This document shows, piece by piece, positions 48,584-56,854 of a stretch of DNA of 64,000 nucleotides. Location of the stretch: assembly GCF_004798935.1 (NCBI RefSeq), contig NZ_RAHT01000009.1, positions 1 to 64,000 of the forward strand, read 5' to 3'. The translations under genes were made by a program, and so were the position numbers. The notes beneath the pieces are model-generated. The model was not told the origin of the DNA. It saw only the letters and a list, made by a program, of their open reading frames with translations, and did no database searches. This DNA comes from Ningiella ruwaisensis (GTDB lineage: Bacteria; Pseudomonadota; Gammaproteobacteria; Enterobacterales; Alteromonadaceae). How positions within the stretch are numbered: the first letter of the stretch is position 1; every line of letters starts with the position of its first letter.

Positions 48584-50326
48584 TTGTTAATCAAACATCG
48601 AAAGTTGCCAAATGAAGCTCCACTCGATCCGAAGCTTCCGCCTATTCTGGACCGTTTATTACGATTACGTGGGGTTCAAGACGCAAACGAAGTAAGCACG
48701 AAAGCTTCTCATCTACTGCATTTTAAAGATTTAAAAGGCATTTTTGCAGCAGCACAGCTATTACGTGATGCGGTGATTAATAATCAGACGATTTGCATTG
48801 TTGGCGATTTTGATGCCGATGGAGCTACCAGTACGGCACTTTGCATGTTAAGCCTGAGAGATCTCGGGCATCAGCCTGACAAATTACGTTATATTGTGCC
48901 AAACCGATTTGACTTTGGATACGGTTTAACGCCACCGGTGGTCGACATGGCGCATCAGCAAGGTGCAGACCTTATAATGACCGTCGACAACGGTATTTCA
49001 AGTGTTGAGGGTGTTGCACATGCCAAAGCAAAGGGAATTAAGGTTTTAATCAGCGATCATCATCTTGCCCCAAAAGAAGTGCCTCAAGCAGATGCCATTG
49101 TGAACCCAAACCAAGCGGACTGTTCGTTTAAAAGCAAGCATATTGCAGGGGTTGGCGTTGCGTTTTATGTGATGTCAGCGCTTAAGCACGCGCTTAATGA
49201 GGCAGGTTACTTTGCAGAGCGGCATTTAAGTGAACCAAATTTGGCGCAGTATCTGGACTTGGTTGCCCTTGGCACCGTTGCTGATGTAGTTCCGCTCGAT
49301 CACAACAACCGTATTCTGGTGCATCAAGGTTTGCAGCGCATACGAGCTGGAAAGACGCGTCCAGGGATTCAGGCCCTGCTAGATGTAGCGAGTCGAAAAG
49401 CGCATCGGCTCGCCTCAAGCGATTTGGGCTTTGTTTTAGGCCCAAGATTAAACGCCGCCGGACGCATTAGCGATATGTCTGTGGGTATAGAGTGTTTAAT
49501 AAGCGAGTCCTACGAACATGCTTACTCGCTTGCCACGCAACTGGATGCGCTAAATCGAGAGCGACGCAGCATCGAACAGCAGATGCAATTGCGCGCACAA
49601 GAGGCGCTTGAAAGTATCAGTCTAGATGAAAATACCCTTCCAGCAGCTATTGTTTTATTTGATGAGGACTTTCATCAAGGTGTGGTAGGAATTTTAGCCG
49701 GTCGGATAAAAGAAAAATACTTTCGGCCAACCATTGCTTTTGCGCTTGAAAATGAAACCCAGGCTGACTCGCCTGATGCGGTCCTCAAAGGTTCGGCGCG
49801 CTCAATCCCGGGCGTGCACATACGAGACGTATTAGAACGTGTGCATAGTCTTTATCCGGGACTTATTAATAAGTTTGGTGGTCATGCCATGGCAGCCGGT
49901 TTATCTTTGCCGCGAGCCAGTTTGGACGACTTTGAAAAGGCATTTTTACAATGCGCAGATGAAGCGATGCGAGGCTTGCCGAGCGCACAAACGCTAATGT
50001 CTGATGGCCCTCTAGACACAAATGAGTTACAGCTTGAAACGGCGCAACTGCTTAAAATGAGTATGCCTTGGGGGCAACAATTTGAAGAGCCATTGTTCGA
50101 CGATGTATTTGAGATTATTCAGCAGCGCATTGTAGGTGAAAAGCACCTCAAGTTGATTGTCAAAAAAGACGAGCAAGTGTTCGATGCCATTGCCTTTAAC
50201 GTGGATTTAACTGTGTGGCCAGACAAGCAGATACCACGCGTTCATCTAGCCTACCGTTTAGATGTTAATGAGTATCAAAATCAGGTTAGCGTGCAGTTAC
50301 TGGTGAGTGATTTAGCGCCTTGTTAA
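48584..50326 (+). CDS. recJ: Single-stranded-DNA-specific exonuclease RecJ
   Basis: The 580-residue 5'-3' exonuclease has DHH-family motifs: CIVGDFDADGATSTALCML, VDNGISS, ISDHHLAPKEVP, NPNQADC, and the C-terminal DHHA1 part KFGGHAMAAGLSLPRASL. It acts in RecF-pathway recombination, mismatch repair and base excision repair. The TTG start at 48584 follows GTAGGATAG. In E. coli recJ directly follows dsbC; here about 8.8 kb separates them. Confidence 0.95.
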   Translation: MLIKHRKLPNEAPLDPKLPPILDRLLRLRGVQDANEVSTKASHLLHFKDLKGIFAAAQLLRDAVINNQTICIVGDFDADGATSTALCMLSLRDLGHQPDKLRYIVPNRFDFGYGLTPPVVDMAHQQGADLIMTVDNGISSVEGVAHAKAKGIKVLISDHHLAPKEVPQADAIVNPNQADCSFKSKHIAGVGVAFYVMSALKHALNEAGYFAERHLSEPNLAQYLDLVALGTVADVVPLDHNNRILVHQGLQRIRAGKTRPGIQALLDVASRKAHRLASSDLGFVLGPRLNAAGRISDMSVGIECLISESYEHAYSLATQLDALNRERRSIEQQMQLRAQEALESISLDENTLPAAIVLFDEDFHQGVVGILAGRIKEKYFRPTIAFALENETQADSPDAVLKGSARSIPGVHIRDVLERVHSLYPGLINKFGGHAMAAGLSLPRASLDDFEKAFLQCADEAMRGLPSAQTLMSDGPLDTNELQLETAQLLKMSMPWGQQFEEPLFDDVFEIIQQRIVGEKHLKLIVKKDEQVFDAIAFNVDLTVWPDKQIPRVHLAYRLDVNEYQNQVSVQLLVSDLAPC

Positions 50327-50374
50327 GTACGGCTTTGTTAAAAATGCCTTCTCTCAAAAAGATAGGTCAGTAAA

Positions 50375-51103
50375 ATGAGTAGATTGCAAGCTACAGGCTA
50401 TGTGATACACCGACGACCTTACAGAGAAACGAGTTTGCTGGTGGATTTTTTTACGCGCCAGTATGGTCGTATAAGCGCGGTAGCAAAAGGCGCTCGAGGT
50501 AATAATAAGTCTGACCGAAAAAGCCTTATTCAACCGCTGCAGTTACTTTCATTTGAGCTGAGCGGTCGTACTCAGCTAAAAAACTTAGGGCTAGCTGAGG
50601 CATTGCAAAGTGCATGGCAATTAAAGGGCTCTTGTTTTTACAGTGCTTTTTATATGAATGAACTGCTTGTTAGAGCGCTGCCAGAAACCGAACCCGCCAG
50701 CCTGCTTTTTGAGCAATACCAGCAGTGTTTACAACAACTATCAGAGATCTCAAACGCCAGCGTTGAGCAAGCGCACAGTCTGGAAAGAATTGAAATCTGC
50801 CTGCGCAGCTTTGAGTTGATGTTACTGCAAGAACTCGGATATTTACCTGATTTTAGTCACGACGCTGAAACAGCCAAGCCAATTCAGGCCGATGGCTTTT
50901 ATACCTTTATCGCAGAGCAAGGTTTTATATCTTGCCCTGCCTTACAGCCCTATGTTCTTAAAGGTGAAGACTTACTTGCGATAGATGCTAGACACTTCAG
51001 CAAAAGTGCTCGTAAAACGGCTAAATTTATCTGCCGCCAGGCGCTTTTGCCCATAATTGGTGACAAACCGCTTAAATCCAGAGAACTTTTTATCCAATCT
51101 TAG
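50375..51103 (+). CDS. recO: DNA repair protein RecO
   Basis: The 242-residue protein has the RecO N-terminal OB fold (TGYVIHRRPYRETSLLVDFF, TRQYGRISAVAKGARG) and helical C-terminal part (QELGYLPDFSHDAETA). RecO helps RecR load RecA on SSB-coated DNA. The zinc-finger cysteines of some homologues are missing, as is normal in gammaproteobacteria. It is followed by pdxJ, acpS, a gene order conserved in E. coli. Confidence 0.95.
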   Translation: MSRLQATGYVIHRRPYRETSLLVDFFTRQYGRISAVAKGARGNNKSDRKSLIQPLQLLSFELSGRTQLKNLGLAEALQSAWQLKGSCFYSAFYMNELLVRALPETEPASLLFEQYQQCLQQLSEISNASVEQAHSLERIEICLRSFELMLLQELGYLPDFSHDAETAKPIQADGFYTFIAEQGFISCPALQPYVLKGEDLLAIDARHFSKSARKTAKFICRQALLPIIGDKPLKSRELFIQS

Positions 51104-51168
51104 CAATCGATTCTGCGTTAAATTTGGTATCATACTTACCTTATGTAAATCCTCTTTAGGCCTGTTTA

Positions 51169-51918
51169 ATGAAAGATATTCTTTTAGGTGTAAATATTGA
51201 TCATATTGCTACCCTCAGAAACGCACGCGGGACCAATTATCCAGCCCCGGTTCACGCTGCAGATGTTGCTGAACGTGCTGGCGCAGATGGCATTACCGTG
51301 CATTTACGTGAAGATAGACGGCATATAAAAGACGAAGATGTATTCTTACTAAAACAAAGTATCAATACCCGCTTGAACCTGGAAATGGCAGTGACAGATG
51401 AAATGCTATCGATTGCGGCCAAGGTTTTACCGGCGTTTTGCTGCCTGGTTCCTGAAAAACGTGAGGAGCTTACCACTGAAGGTGGCTTGGATGTGGCTGG
51501 CAATTTGTCCAAAATTAAAGATGCCTGCTCACAGTTGCATGAACAAAACACGCAAGCTTCGCTTTTTATTGATGCAGATGAAAAACAAATAGAGGCATCA
51601 GTTGAAGCGGGGGCACCATACATTGAAATACACACCGGTCAATATGCCGAAGCAGCAGATGAATATACTGCGCAAAAAGAACTGGAAAAATTGATTGCAG
51701 GGATAGAGTACGCAGACAGGCTCGGTCTAAAAGTGAATGCCGGGCATGGTTTGCACTATCACAACGTTAAGCCTATTGCTGCTATTGAGCAGCTCATAGA
51801 GTTGAATATTGGGCATTCAATTATTGCCAGAGCTGCTTTTGATGGTTTGGACAAAGCGGTTAGGGATATGCGAGCGCTGATGCAAGAGGCGAGGGTTCAA
51901 CTCGTAAATCGCAGGTAA
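51169..51918 (+). CDS. pdxJ: Pyridoxine 5'-phosphate synthase
   Basis: The 249-residue TIM-barrel enzyme condenses 1-deoxyxylulose 5-phosphate with the aminoacetone product of PdxA to give pyridoxine 5'-phosphate. It begins [20 protein letters not shown] and has [44 protein letters not shown], and [13 protein letters not shown]. Lies between recO and acpS as in E. coli; pdxA is at 30470 in this window. Confidence 0.97.
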   Translation: MKDILLGVNIDHIATLRNARGTNYPAPVHAADVAERAGADGITVHLREDRRHIKDEDVFLLKQSINTRLNLEMAVTDEMLSIAAKVLPAFCCLVPEKREELTTEGGLDVAGNLSKIKDACSQLHEQNTQASLFIDADEKQIEASVEAGAPYIEIHTGQYAEAADEYTAQKELEKLIAGIEYADRLGLKVNAGHGLHYHNVKPIAAIEQLIELNIGHSIIARAAFDGLDKAVRDMRALMQEARVQLVNRR

Positions 51919-51922
51919 TCTC

Positions 51923-52303
51923 ATGATTCTTGGAATTGGCACGGATATCGTTGAAATAGAGCGCATCGATCAATCGTTAAAAAAGTCTCATGCCCTTGCG
52001 CGAAGAGTGCTCACCGATAATGAATACGCCGAATTCGAGATCTCTTTGCATCCAAGCCGTTATCTGGCCAAAAAATTCGCCAGTAAAGAAGCCACAGTAA
52101 AAGCGATTGGAACAGGCATTGGATATGGAATGAGTTGGCAGCATATTGAAATTTCTCACGATGAAAAAGGCAAGCCTTTACTAATTGCACATGGTGCGTT
52201 TGACATTTGGTGCAAAGAGAATGGCGTCAATGCCATGCATATCAGTATTGCCGACGAGCAGGATTATGCTTCAGCCTTCGTTGTGATTGAAGCAAGCAAA
52301 TAG
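51923..52303 (+). CDS. acpS: Holo-[acyl-carrier-protein] synthase
   Basis: The 126-residue enzyme transfers 4'-phosphopantetheine from CoA to acyl carrier protein. The signatures GIGTDIVEIERI (Mg-binding Asp8) and LAKKFASKEATVKAIGTGI (Glu in the KEA motif) are intact. The gene starts four bases after pdxJ ends, so it is co-transcribed. Confidence 0.97.
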   Translation: MILGIGTDIVEIERIDQSLKKSHALARRVLTDNEYAEFEISLHPSRYLAKKFASKEATVKAIGTGIGYGMSWQHIEISHDEKGKPLLIAHGAFDIWCKENGVNAMHISIADEQDYASAFVVIEASK

Positions 52304-52317
52304 GCAAGACTAGCCCT

Positions 52318-53766
52318 ATGGTAAAATTTTATAAAGCGCCGAAATCTGGACTGAATGATACGAACAGGCGTAATTCATATCGCAGCAAGCGTCAGATGAA
52401 AAGCTCGCAAAATGCTAAGTCTTCAGTACAGATTGTTGTGGATATAGACGAGATAGATTATCACGGCAAAGGAATAGCCTTATCCACTACCCCAATTACC
52501 ATTGTAGAAGATGCACTTCAGGGAGAACGTCTGAAAGTGCGGCTGACTCACCAAAGCAAGCAAGTGCAGTTTGCGACACCAGTTAAGATTGAAAAAGCTT
52601 CCTTAAAGCGTGTTGAGCCTTTTTGTCCTCATTATGATGAATGCGGCGGCTGCTCTATGCAATCAATGAGCGCGTCAAACGGCATAGCAATGAAAACGCG
52701 CGCATTAAAACGTCTGATGCAAACTAAGTTTGGTCTAGAAGACGAAGTGTTTATGCCCTCGGTATTGGCGGATATTGATTACGAAACATCGCTTGAGCAA
52801 AGGCGAGGCTACCGCCGTAAGGTACGAATTGCCATAGATGCGCGCAATCACAATAAAGTGCGCTTGGGATACAAGCAACAACATTCAAATCAAGTGGTGG
52901 ATATCCGTTCTTGCAAAATCCTGGTTCCCGAACTGGAAATAAGCGTGCTGAGTTTACTGGCATCTTTAAGAGCGAGTGAAGATGGAGAACTATCAACAGA
53001 ATCAGCACCAAAAGCGATTTTAAAAAAGCTGGGGCATATTGATGCAGCATCGCTAAAAACGGGTGTTGTAGTGCATATAAATGCAAGTAAACCATTATTT
53101 AGTAACGAGCTTGATTATTTTCAGCAATTGGCGCAAGCACTTAAATTACGTATACAAGTTAGCGAAAAAGGCCATAAAAAAGCAGATTATTGTGCCGAAA
53201 ATGCCTTGCTCGCAATAGAAGATATAGCCGGCTTGTCCCTCGGTGTCGCTATCAACGATTTTTTCCAAATCAATGGGCCCGTCAACAGGAAAATGATAAA
53301 TCAGGCGCTTGAGTGGCTTGCGCCTGACAGTAAGGCCATAGTTCACGACTTTTATTGTGGTATTGGAAATTTTAGCTTGGCACTGGCAAAGCACTGCGGG
53401 CAGGTCATTGCATATGAAGGTGTAAGTGAAATGACTGTGCGCGGCAAAGAAAACGCTGAACAAAACGAATTGAACAATTGTCAGTTTACCTGTCTAAACT
53501 TGTCAGATGAAAAAGCATTGTCATCTCTCAAGCTGAAAAGAGATGACCTTGTTTTATTAGATCCGGCTCGGGATGGCGCAAAGGCGCTTTGTGAAAAGTT
53601 AAGCGCTGAAAAAGTAAAGCGAATTGTTTATGTGTCGTGCAATCCAAGCACACTCATCCGTGATTTATCGATTTTAGCAACGCGCTATAAGATAAAAAAA
53701 ATGTCGACCCTTGACATGTTTGCCTTCACCCAGCACCTTGAAACAATGGTCTTACTCGAATCATAA
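52318..53766 (+). CDS. rlmD: 23S rRNA (uracil-1939-C5)-methyltransferase RlmD
   Basis: The 482-residue enzyme methylates U1939 of 23S rRNA. It has a TRAM domain (about 38-98), four iron-sulphur-ligating cysteines (FCPHYDECGGCSMQ and a later SCKIL), the SAM motif HDFYCGIGNFSLAL, and the catalytic Cys in VYVSCNPSTLIRDL. It is about 49 residues longer than E. coli RlmD because of a basic N-terminal extension (SGLNDTNRRNSYRSKRQMKS) before the TRAM domain. The order rlmD-relA matches E. coli. Confidence 0.95.
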   Translation: MVKFYKAPKSGLNDTNRRNSYRSKRQMKSSQNAKSSVQIVVDIDEIDYHGKGIALSTTPITIVEDALQGERLKVRLTHQSKQVQFATPVKIEKASLKRVEPFCPHYDECGGCSMQSMSASNGIAMKTRALKRLMQTKFGLEDEVFMPSVLADIDYETSLEQRRGYRRKVRIAIDARNHNKVRLGYKQQHSNQVVDIRSCKILVPELEISVLSLLASLRASEDGELSTESAPKAILKKLGHIDAASLKTGVVVHINASKPLFSNELDYFQQLAQALKLRIQVSEKGHKKADYCAENALLAIEDIAGLSLGVAINDFFQINGPVNRKMINQALEWLAPDSKAIVHDFYCGIGNFSLALAKHCGQVIAYEGVSEMTVRGKENAEQNELNNCQFTCLNLSDEKALSSLKLKRDDLVLLDPARDGAKALCEKLSAEKVKRIVYVSCNPSTLIRDLSILATRYKIKKMSTLDMFAFTQHLETMVLLES

Positions 53767-53851
53767 TACATGATATCTGACAAAGGCCTCATTAATTAAA
53801 TTTGACGGCAGGGAGCTTACGTTTCCCTTTTGATCAACCAAAGGACAGGCA

Positions 53852-56002
53852 ATGGTTTCAATTCGCAGTGTGCACCGTTCCCAAAGACCGAGCTTTGAGC
53901 AGTGGCTTGCTGCTTTGCCTGTGTCTGATAGCACAAAAACCAAATTGCGCAGCATATCTGATCAGCCAGAAATTCTGCTTATTGGTCAAGAAATGGTGGA
54001 AATACTGCACGAGTTGCATATGGATGATGAAACACTGCAAGCGGCGCTGATTTACCCTTATTGCGATATCCACGAATTAGATAATGACGAGGTATCTGAA
54101 CGCTTTGGAGAGGGTATCGCTGCGCTGATAAGCGGTGTACGCAAAATGGATGCCATTAAAACGCTACAGTCTCGTAATCCCTCAGACCCTTCACAAGTAG
54201 AAAATTTACGCAATATGTTATTGACCATGGTTGAAGACGTGCGCGCGGTGGTCATAAAAATGGCAGAACGAATCTGTGCACTGCATCAAATAAAGGATGA
54301 AGACGAGGAAACGCGTGTTATTGTTGCCAGAGAGTGTGCAACCATTTTTGCGCCGCTAGCGAATCGCTTGGGCATAGGTCAGCTTAAGTGGGAACTAGAG
54401 GACTTATCCTTTCGATATTTGCATCCTCAAACCTATAAAAAAATTGCCAAGATGCTAAAAGAAAAGCGCAGTGAGCGGGAACAATATATCAGCGATTTTG
54501 TTGCTCACCTACAGGGCTTGCTAGACGATGCAAATATCAAAGCGCAGGTTATTGGGCGTCCTAAGCATATTTACAGCATTTACAAGAAAATGCAGAAAAA
54601 GCAATTAGACTTCGAACAGCTTTTTGATATTCGAGCACTTCGCATAATCGCCGAAAGACTGCAGGACTGTTACGCGGCTTTAGGCACTGTGCATGCAAGC
54701 TATAGGCACATACCAGCAGAGTTTGATGATTATATAGCCACGCCTAAACAAAACGGTTATCAAAGCATCCATACGGTTATCATTGGGCCTGCGGGTAAAT
54801 CCATTGAAATTCAAATTCGTACCGAGCAAATGCATCAAGATGCAGAGCTTGGCGTTGCCGCGCATTGGAAATATAAGGAAGGCACCACGGGTAAACAGGC
54901 AAGCGCAGACGAGCGCGTTAACTGGCTTCGTAAAATCTTGCAGTGGCAAGAAGAAATGGCGGAATCGGGTAATTTGGTTGAAGAGTTTAGAAGTCAGGTA
55001 TTTGAAGACAGGGTATATGTGTTTACACCTAAAGGTGATGTGATTGATTTGCCCCAAGGCGCAACGCCTTTGGATTTTGCCTACTATATTCACAGCAATG
55101 TTGGGCACAAGTGCACGGGTGCCAAGGTAAATGACAGAATTGTGCCATTTACCTACAAATTACAAACAGGCGATAAAATCAATATTCTCACCAGTAAAAA
55201 CGCAACGCCTTCACGCGACTGGATGCATCCGGGCTTAGGCTACGTTCACAGCGCACGGGCGCGAGCAACTATCCATTCCTATTTTAAGAAACAGGATAAA
55301 GAAAAAAACGCAGAGGCGGGTAAAGAGCTGCTTGAACGTGAGCTTTCAAAAGTCAATATTGCGCTTAAACATGCGGCTGAGCTCACTGAAAAATACAATG
55401 TGAAAACGGTGGAAGATTTATACGCTGCCATAGGCTCAGGCGACGTGCGAGTGATGACAGTTGTGCACACTTTAGTACAAAAATACGCACCAGAGCCAGA
55501 GCTGCCGCTTATTCCTAAACCTGGCAGGACAGGTAAATCGAAGGCTTCTAAGTCTTCACAGCCTATTATTGCTGAAGGGGTAGGGAATCTTTTAAGTACG
55601 CTTGCAAAATGTTGTCAACCCGTTGCCGGTGATAATATCGTGGGTTACATCACATTAGGAAAAGGTGTTAGTGTGCATAAAGAGCATTGCGCACAGTTAG
55701 AAAATTTGCTCAAGCAGCATCCTGAGCGCGAGATTGAAGTAAGCTGGGCAAATACGAAACATGGCGCGTTTAAAACCACCTTAGATGTTCAGTGTGAAGA
55801 TAGAGATGGCATTTTGCGCGATATGACAACCGAGCTTTCGAATGAAAAAATAGCCTTGTTAGGCGTCAACAGCTTATCCAATACAAAAGACAATACTGCG
55901 CTTATAAAACTCGTGGTTGAAGTGCCTAATGCTGCCATGTTGAATAAATTGATTACGCGGCTTAAAAATGTCAAAGGTGTAATGGATATCACTCGATACT
56001 AA
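53852..56002 (+). CDS. relA: GTP pyrophosphokinase RelA
   Basis: The 716-residue synthetase makes (p)ppGpp on stalled ribosomes. The N-terminal pseudo-hydrolase domain lacks the HD residues (ALIYPYCDIHELDNDEVSER), so it should be synthetase only. The synthetase domain (ALGTVHASYRHIP, NGYQSIHTVIIGP, IQIRTEQMHQDAELGVAAHW), TGS domain (VFTPKGDVIDLPQGATPLDF), conserved Cys region (AKCCQPVAGDNI) and C-terminal ACT domain are present. The ATG follows AAGGACAGGCA. Confidence 0.96.
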   Translation: MVSIRSVHRSQRPSFEQWLAALPVSDSTKTKLRSISDQPEILLIGQEMVEILHELHMDDETLQAALIYPYCDIHELDNDEVSERFGEGIAALISGVRKMDAIKTLQSRNPSDPSQVENLRNMLLTMVEDVRAVVIKMAERICALHQIKDEDEETRVIVARECATIFAPLANRLGIGQLKWELEDLSFRYLHPQTYKKIAKMLKEKRSEREQYISDFVAHLQGLLDDANIKAQVIGRPKHIYSIYKKMQKKQLDFEQLFDIRALRIIAERLQDCYAALGTVHASYRHIPAEFDDYIATPKQNGYQSIHTVIIGPAGKSIEIQIRTEQMHQDAELGVAAHWKYKEGTTGKQASADERVNWLRKILQWQEEMAESGNLVEEFRSQVFEDRVYVFTPKGDVIDLPQGATPLDFAYYIHSNVGHKCTGAKVNDRIVPFTYKLQTGDKINILTSKNATPSRDWMHPGLGYVHSARARATIHSYFKKQDKEKNAEAGKELLERELSKVNIALKHAAELTEKYNVKTVEDLYAAIGSGDVRVMTVVHTLVQKYAPEPELPLIPKPGRTGKSKASKSSQPIIAEGVGNLLSTLAKCCQPVAGDNIVGYITLGKGVSVHKEHCAQLENLLKQHPEREIEVSWANTKHGAFKTTLDVQCEDRDGILRDMTTELSNEKIALLGVNSLSNTKDNTALIKLVVEVPNAAMLNKLITRLKNVKGVMDITRY

Positions 56003-56037
56003 AACGTTGCGGTGGACGTAAAAGGAATACATTACTG

Positions 56038-56358
56038 ATGTCGAAATCGATGTTTTTAAAACTCGCTGGCGGGATGTTGTTTTTATGCATGCTGCTGTAT
56101 GTTTGGATAGCTAACGAAGCGCGAAAAGAAGTGTACTTTCTTTGTGGAAATTTTGTTGCGGGCACTCGTCTGGACGACGTGCAGAGGCAGCTCAACACAA
56201 TCAATATTTCTCGTTATGAACAGTTTAAAGACGCTAAGACCGGGCAAATAAGCCTTATTCATCATAGCAGCGCGCTTAATTTTCATTTGTTTGTGTGTGA
56301 AATTAAGTTTGATGACAACAAGCAGGCGTCTAGCGTGAATTATCGTTCGATTTTTTGA
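56038..56358 (+). CDS. Small membrane-anchored protein between relA and mazG
   Basis: The 106-residue product has one N-terminal helix (about 6-25, LKLAGGMLFLCMLLYVWIA), giving a short cytoplasmic start and a basic/mixed extracytoplasmic domain. That domain carries FLCGNFVAGTRLDDVQRQLN, a pattern of a small alpha/beta fold, and a second cysteine in LFVCEIKFDD. The ATG follows AAAGGAATACATTACTG. No family was recognised. It replaces the mazEF genes that sit between relA and mazG in E. coli. Confidence 0.65.
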   Translation: MSKSMFLKLAGGMLFLCMLLYVWIANEARKEVYFLCGNFVAGTRLDDVQRQLNTINISRYEQFKDAKTGQISLIHHSSALNFHLFVCEIKFDDNKQASSVNYRSIF

Positions 56359-56457
56359 AAGGCCGCCAAGTTTCACCATAACGTTTCACCATAAAAGAGC
56401 TTTGGAAAGGGCAGCAACACGCTATCAAAAGCAAAACATTATTGTAAGCAAAACACT

Positions 56458-56841
56458 ATGAAACCAGAAAACACAAATGCAAATAGCAATTTGGCGCTTG
56501 CCAATGATATTCAGATTAAAGCAAAGCAGCTTGGGTTTGACTGGCCAGATATTTCGCCGGTTTTTGACAAGGTGCGAGAGGAATTAGATGAAGTGCGTCG
56601 TGCCTTAAAGACCGGCGACAAAAATGCACAAATCGATGAGGTCGGTGACCTTTTGTTTGCTGTGGTCAATTTAGCGCGCCATCTTAATATTAGCCCCGAT
56701 GACGCACTTAAACAGGCATGCCAGAAGTTTGATAAGCGTTTTACGCAGGTCAAACAGATGGCACAACAAGCGAACATCGATATGTCGAACGCTCACATCG
56801 ATGAATTAGAAGCGCTATGGCAGGCTGCCAAAAAGCGCTAA
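56458..56841 (+). CDS. mazG: MazG-type nucleoside triphosphate pyrophosphohydrolase, single-domain
   Basis: The 127-residue protein corresponds to the C-terminal catalytic half of E. coli MazG (263 residues): GFDWPDISPVFDKVREELDE, the EExxE metal motif (EELDEV), EVGDLLFAVVNLARHLNI with ExxD, and FDKRFTQVKQMAQQ. The N-terminal MazG domain (with CPWDKEQT) is missing, and no remnant fits in the 99-base gap upstream. The remaining motifs for NTP to NMP plus PPi are complete, so it may be active. MazG can lower (p)ppGpp in E. coli, which suits its place after relA. Confidence 0.85.
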   Translation: MKPENTNANSNLALANDIQIKAKQLGFDWPDISPVFDKVREELDEVRRALKTGDKNAQIDEVGDLLFAVVNLARHLNISPDDALKQACQKFDKRFTQVKQMAQQANIDMSNAHIDELEALWQAAKKR

Positions 56842-56854
56842 TGCTTGAGTTTAT

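Noticed and set aside
54680-55108. Long open frames on the strand opposite relA, acnB, lysC and recJ
   Set aside because: They are antisense shadows of strongly coding genes, with atypical composition and no start signals.
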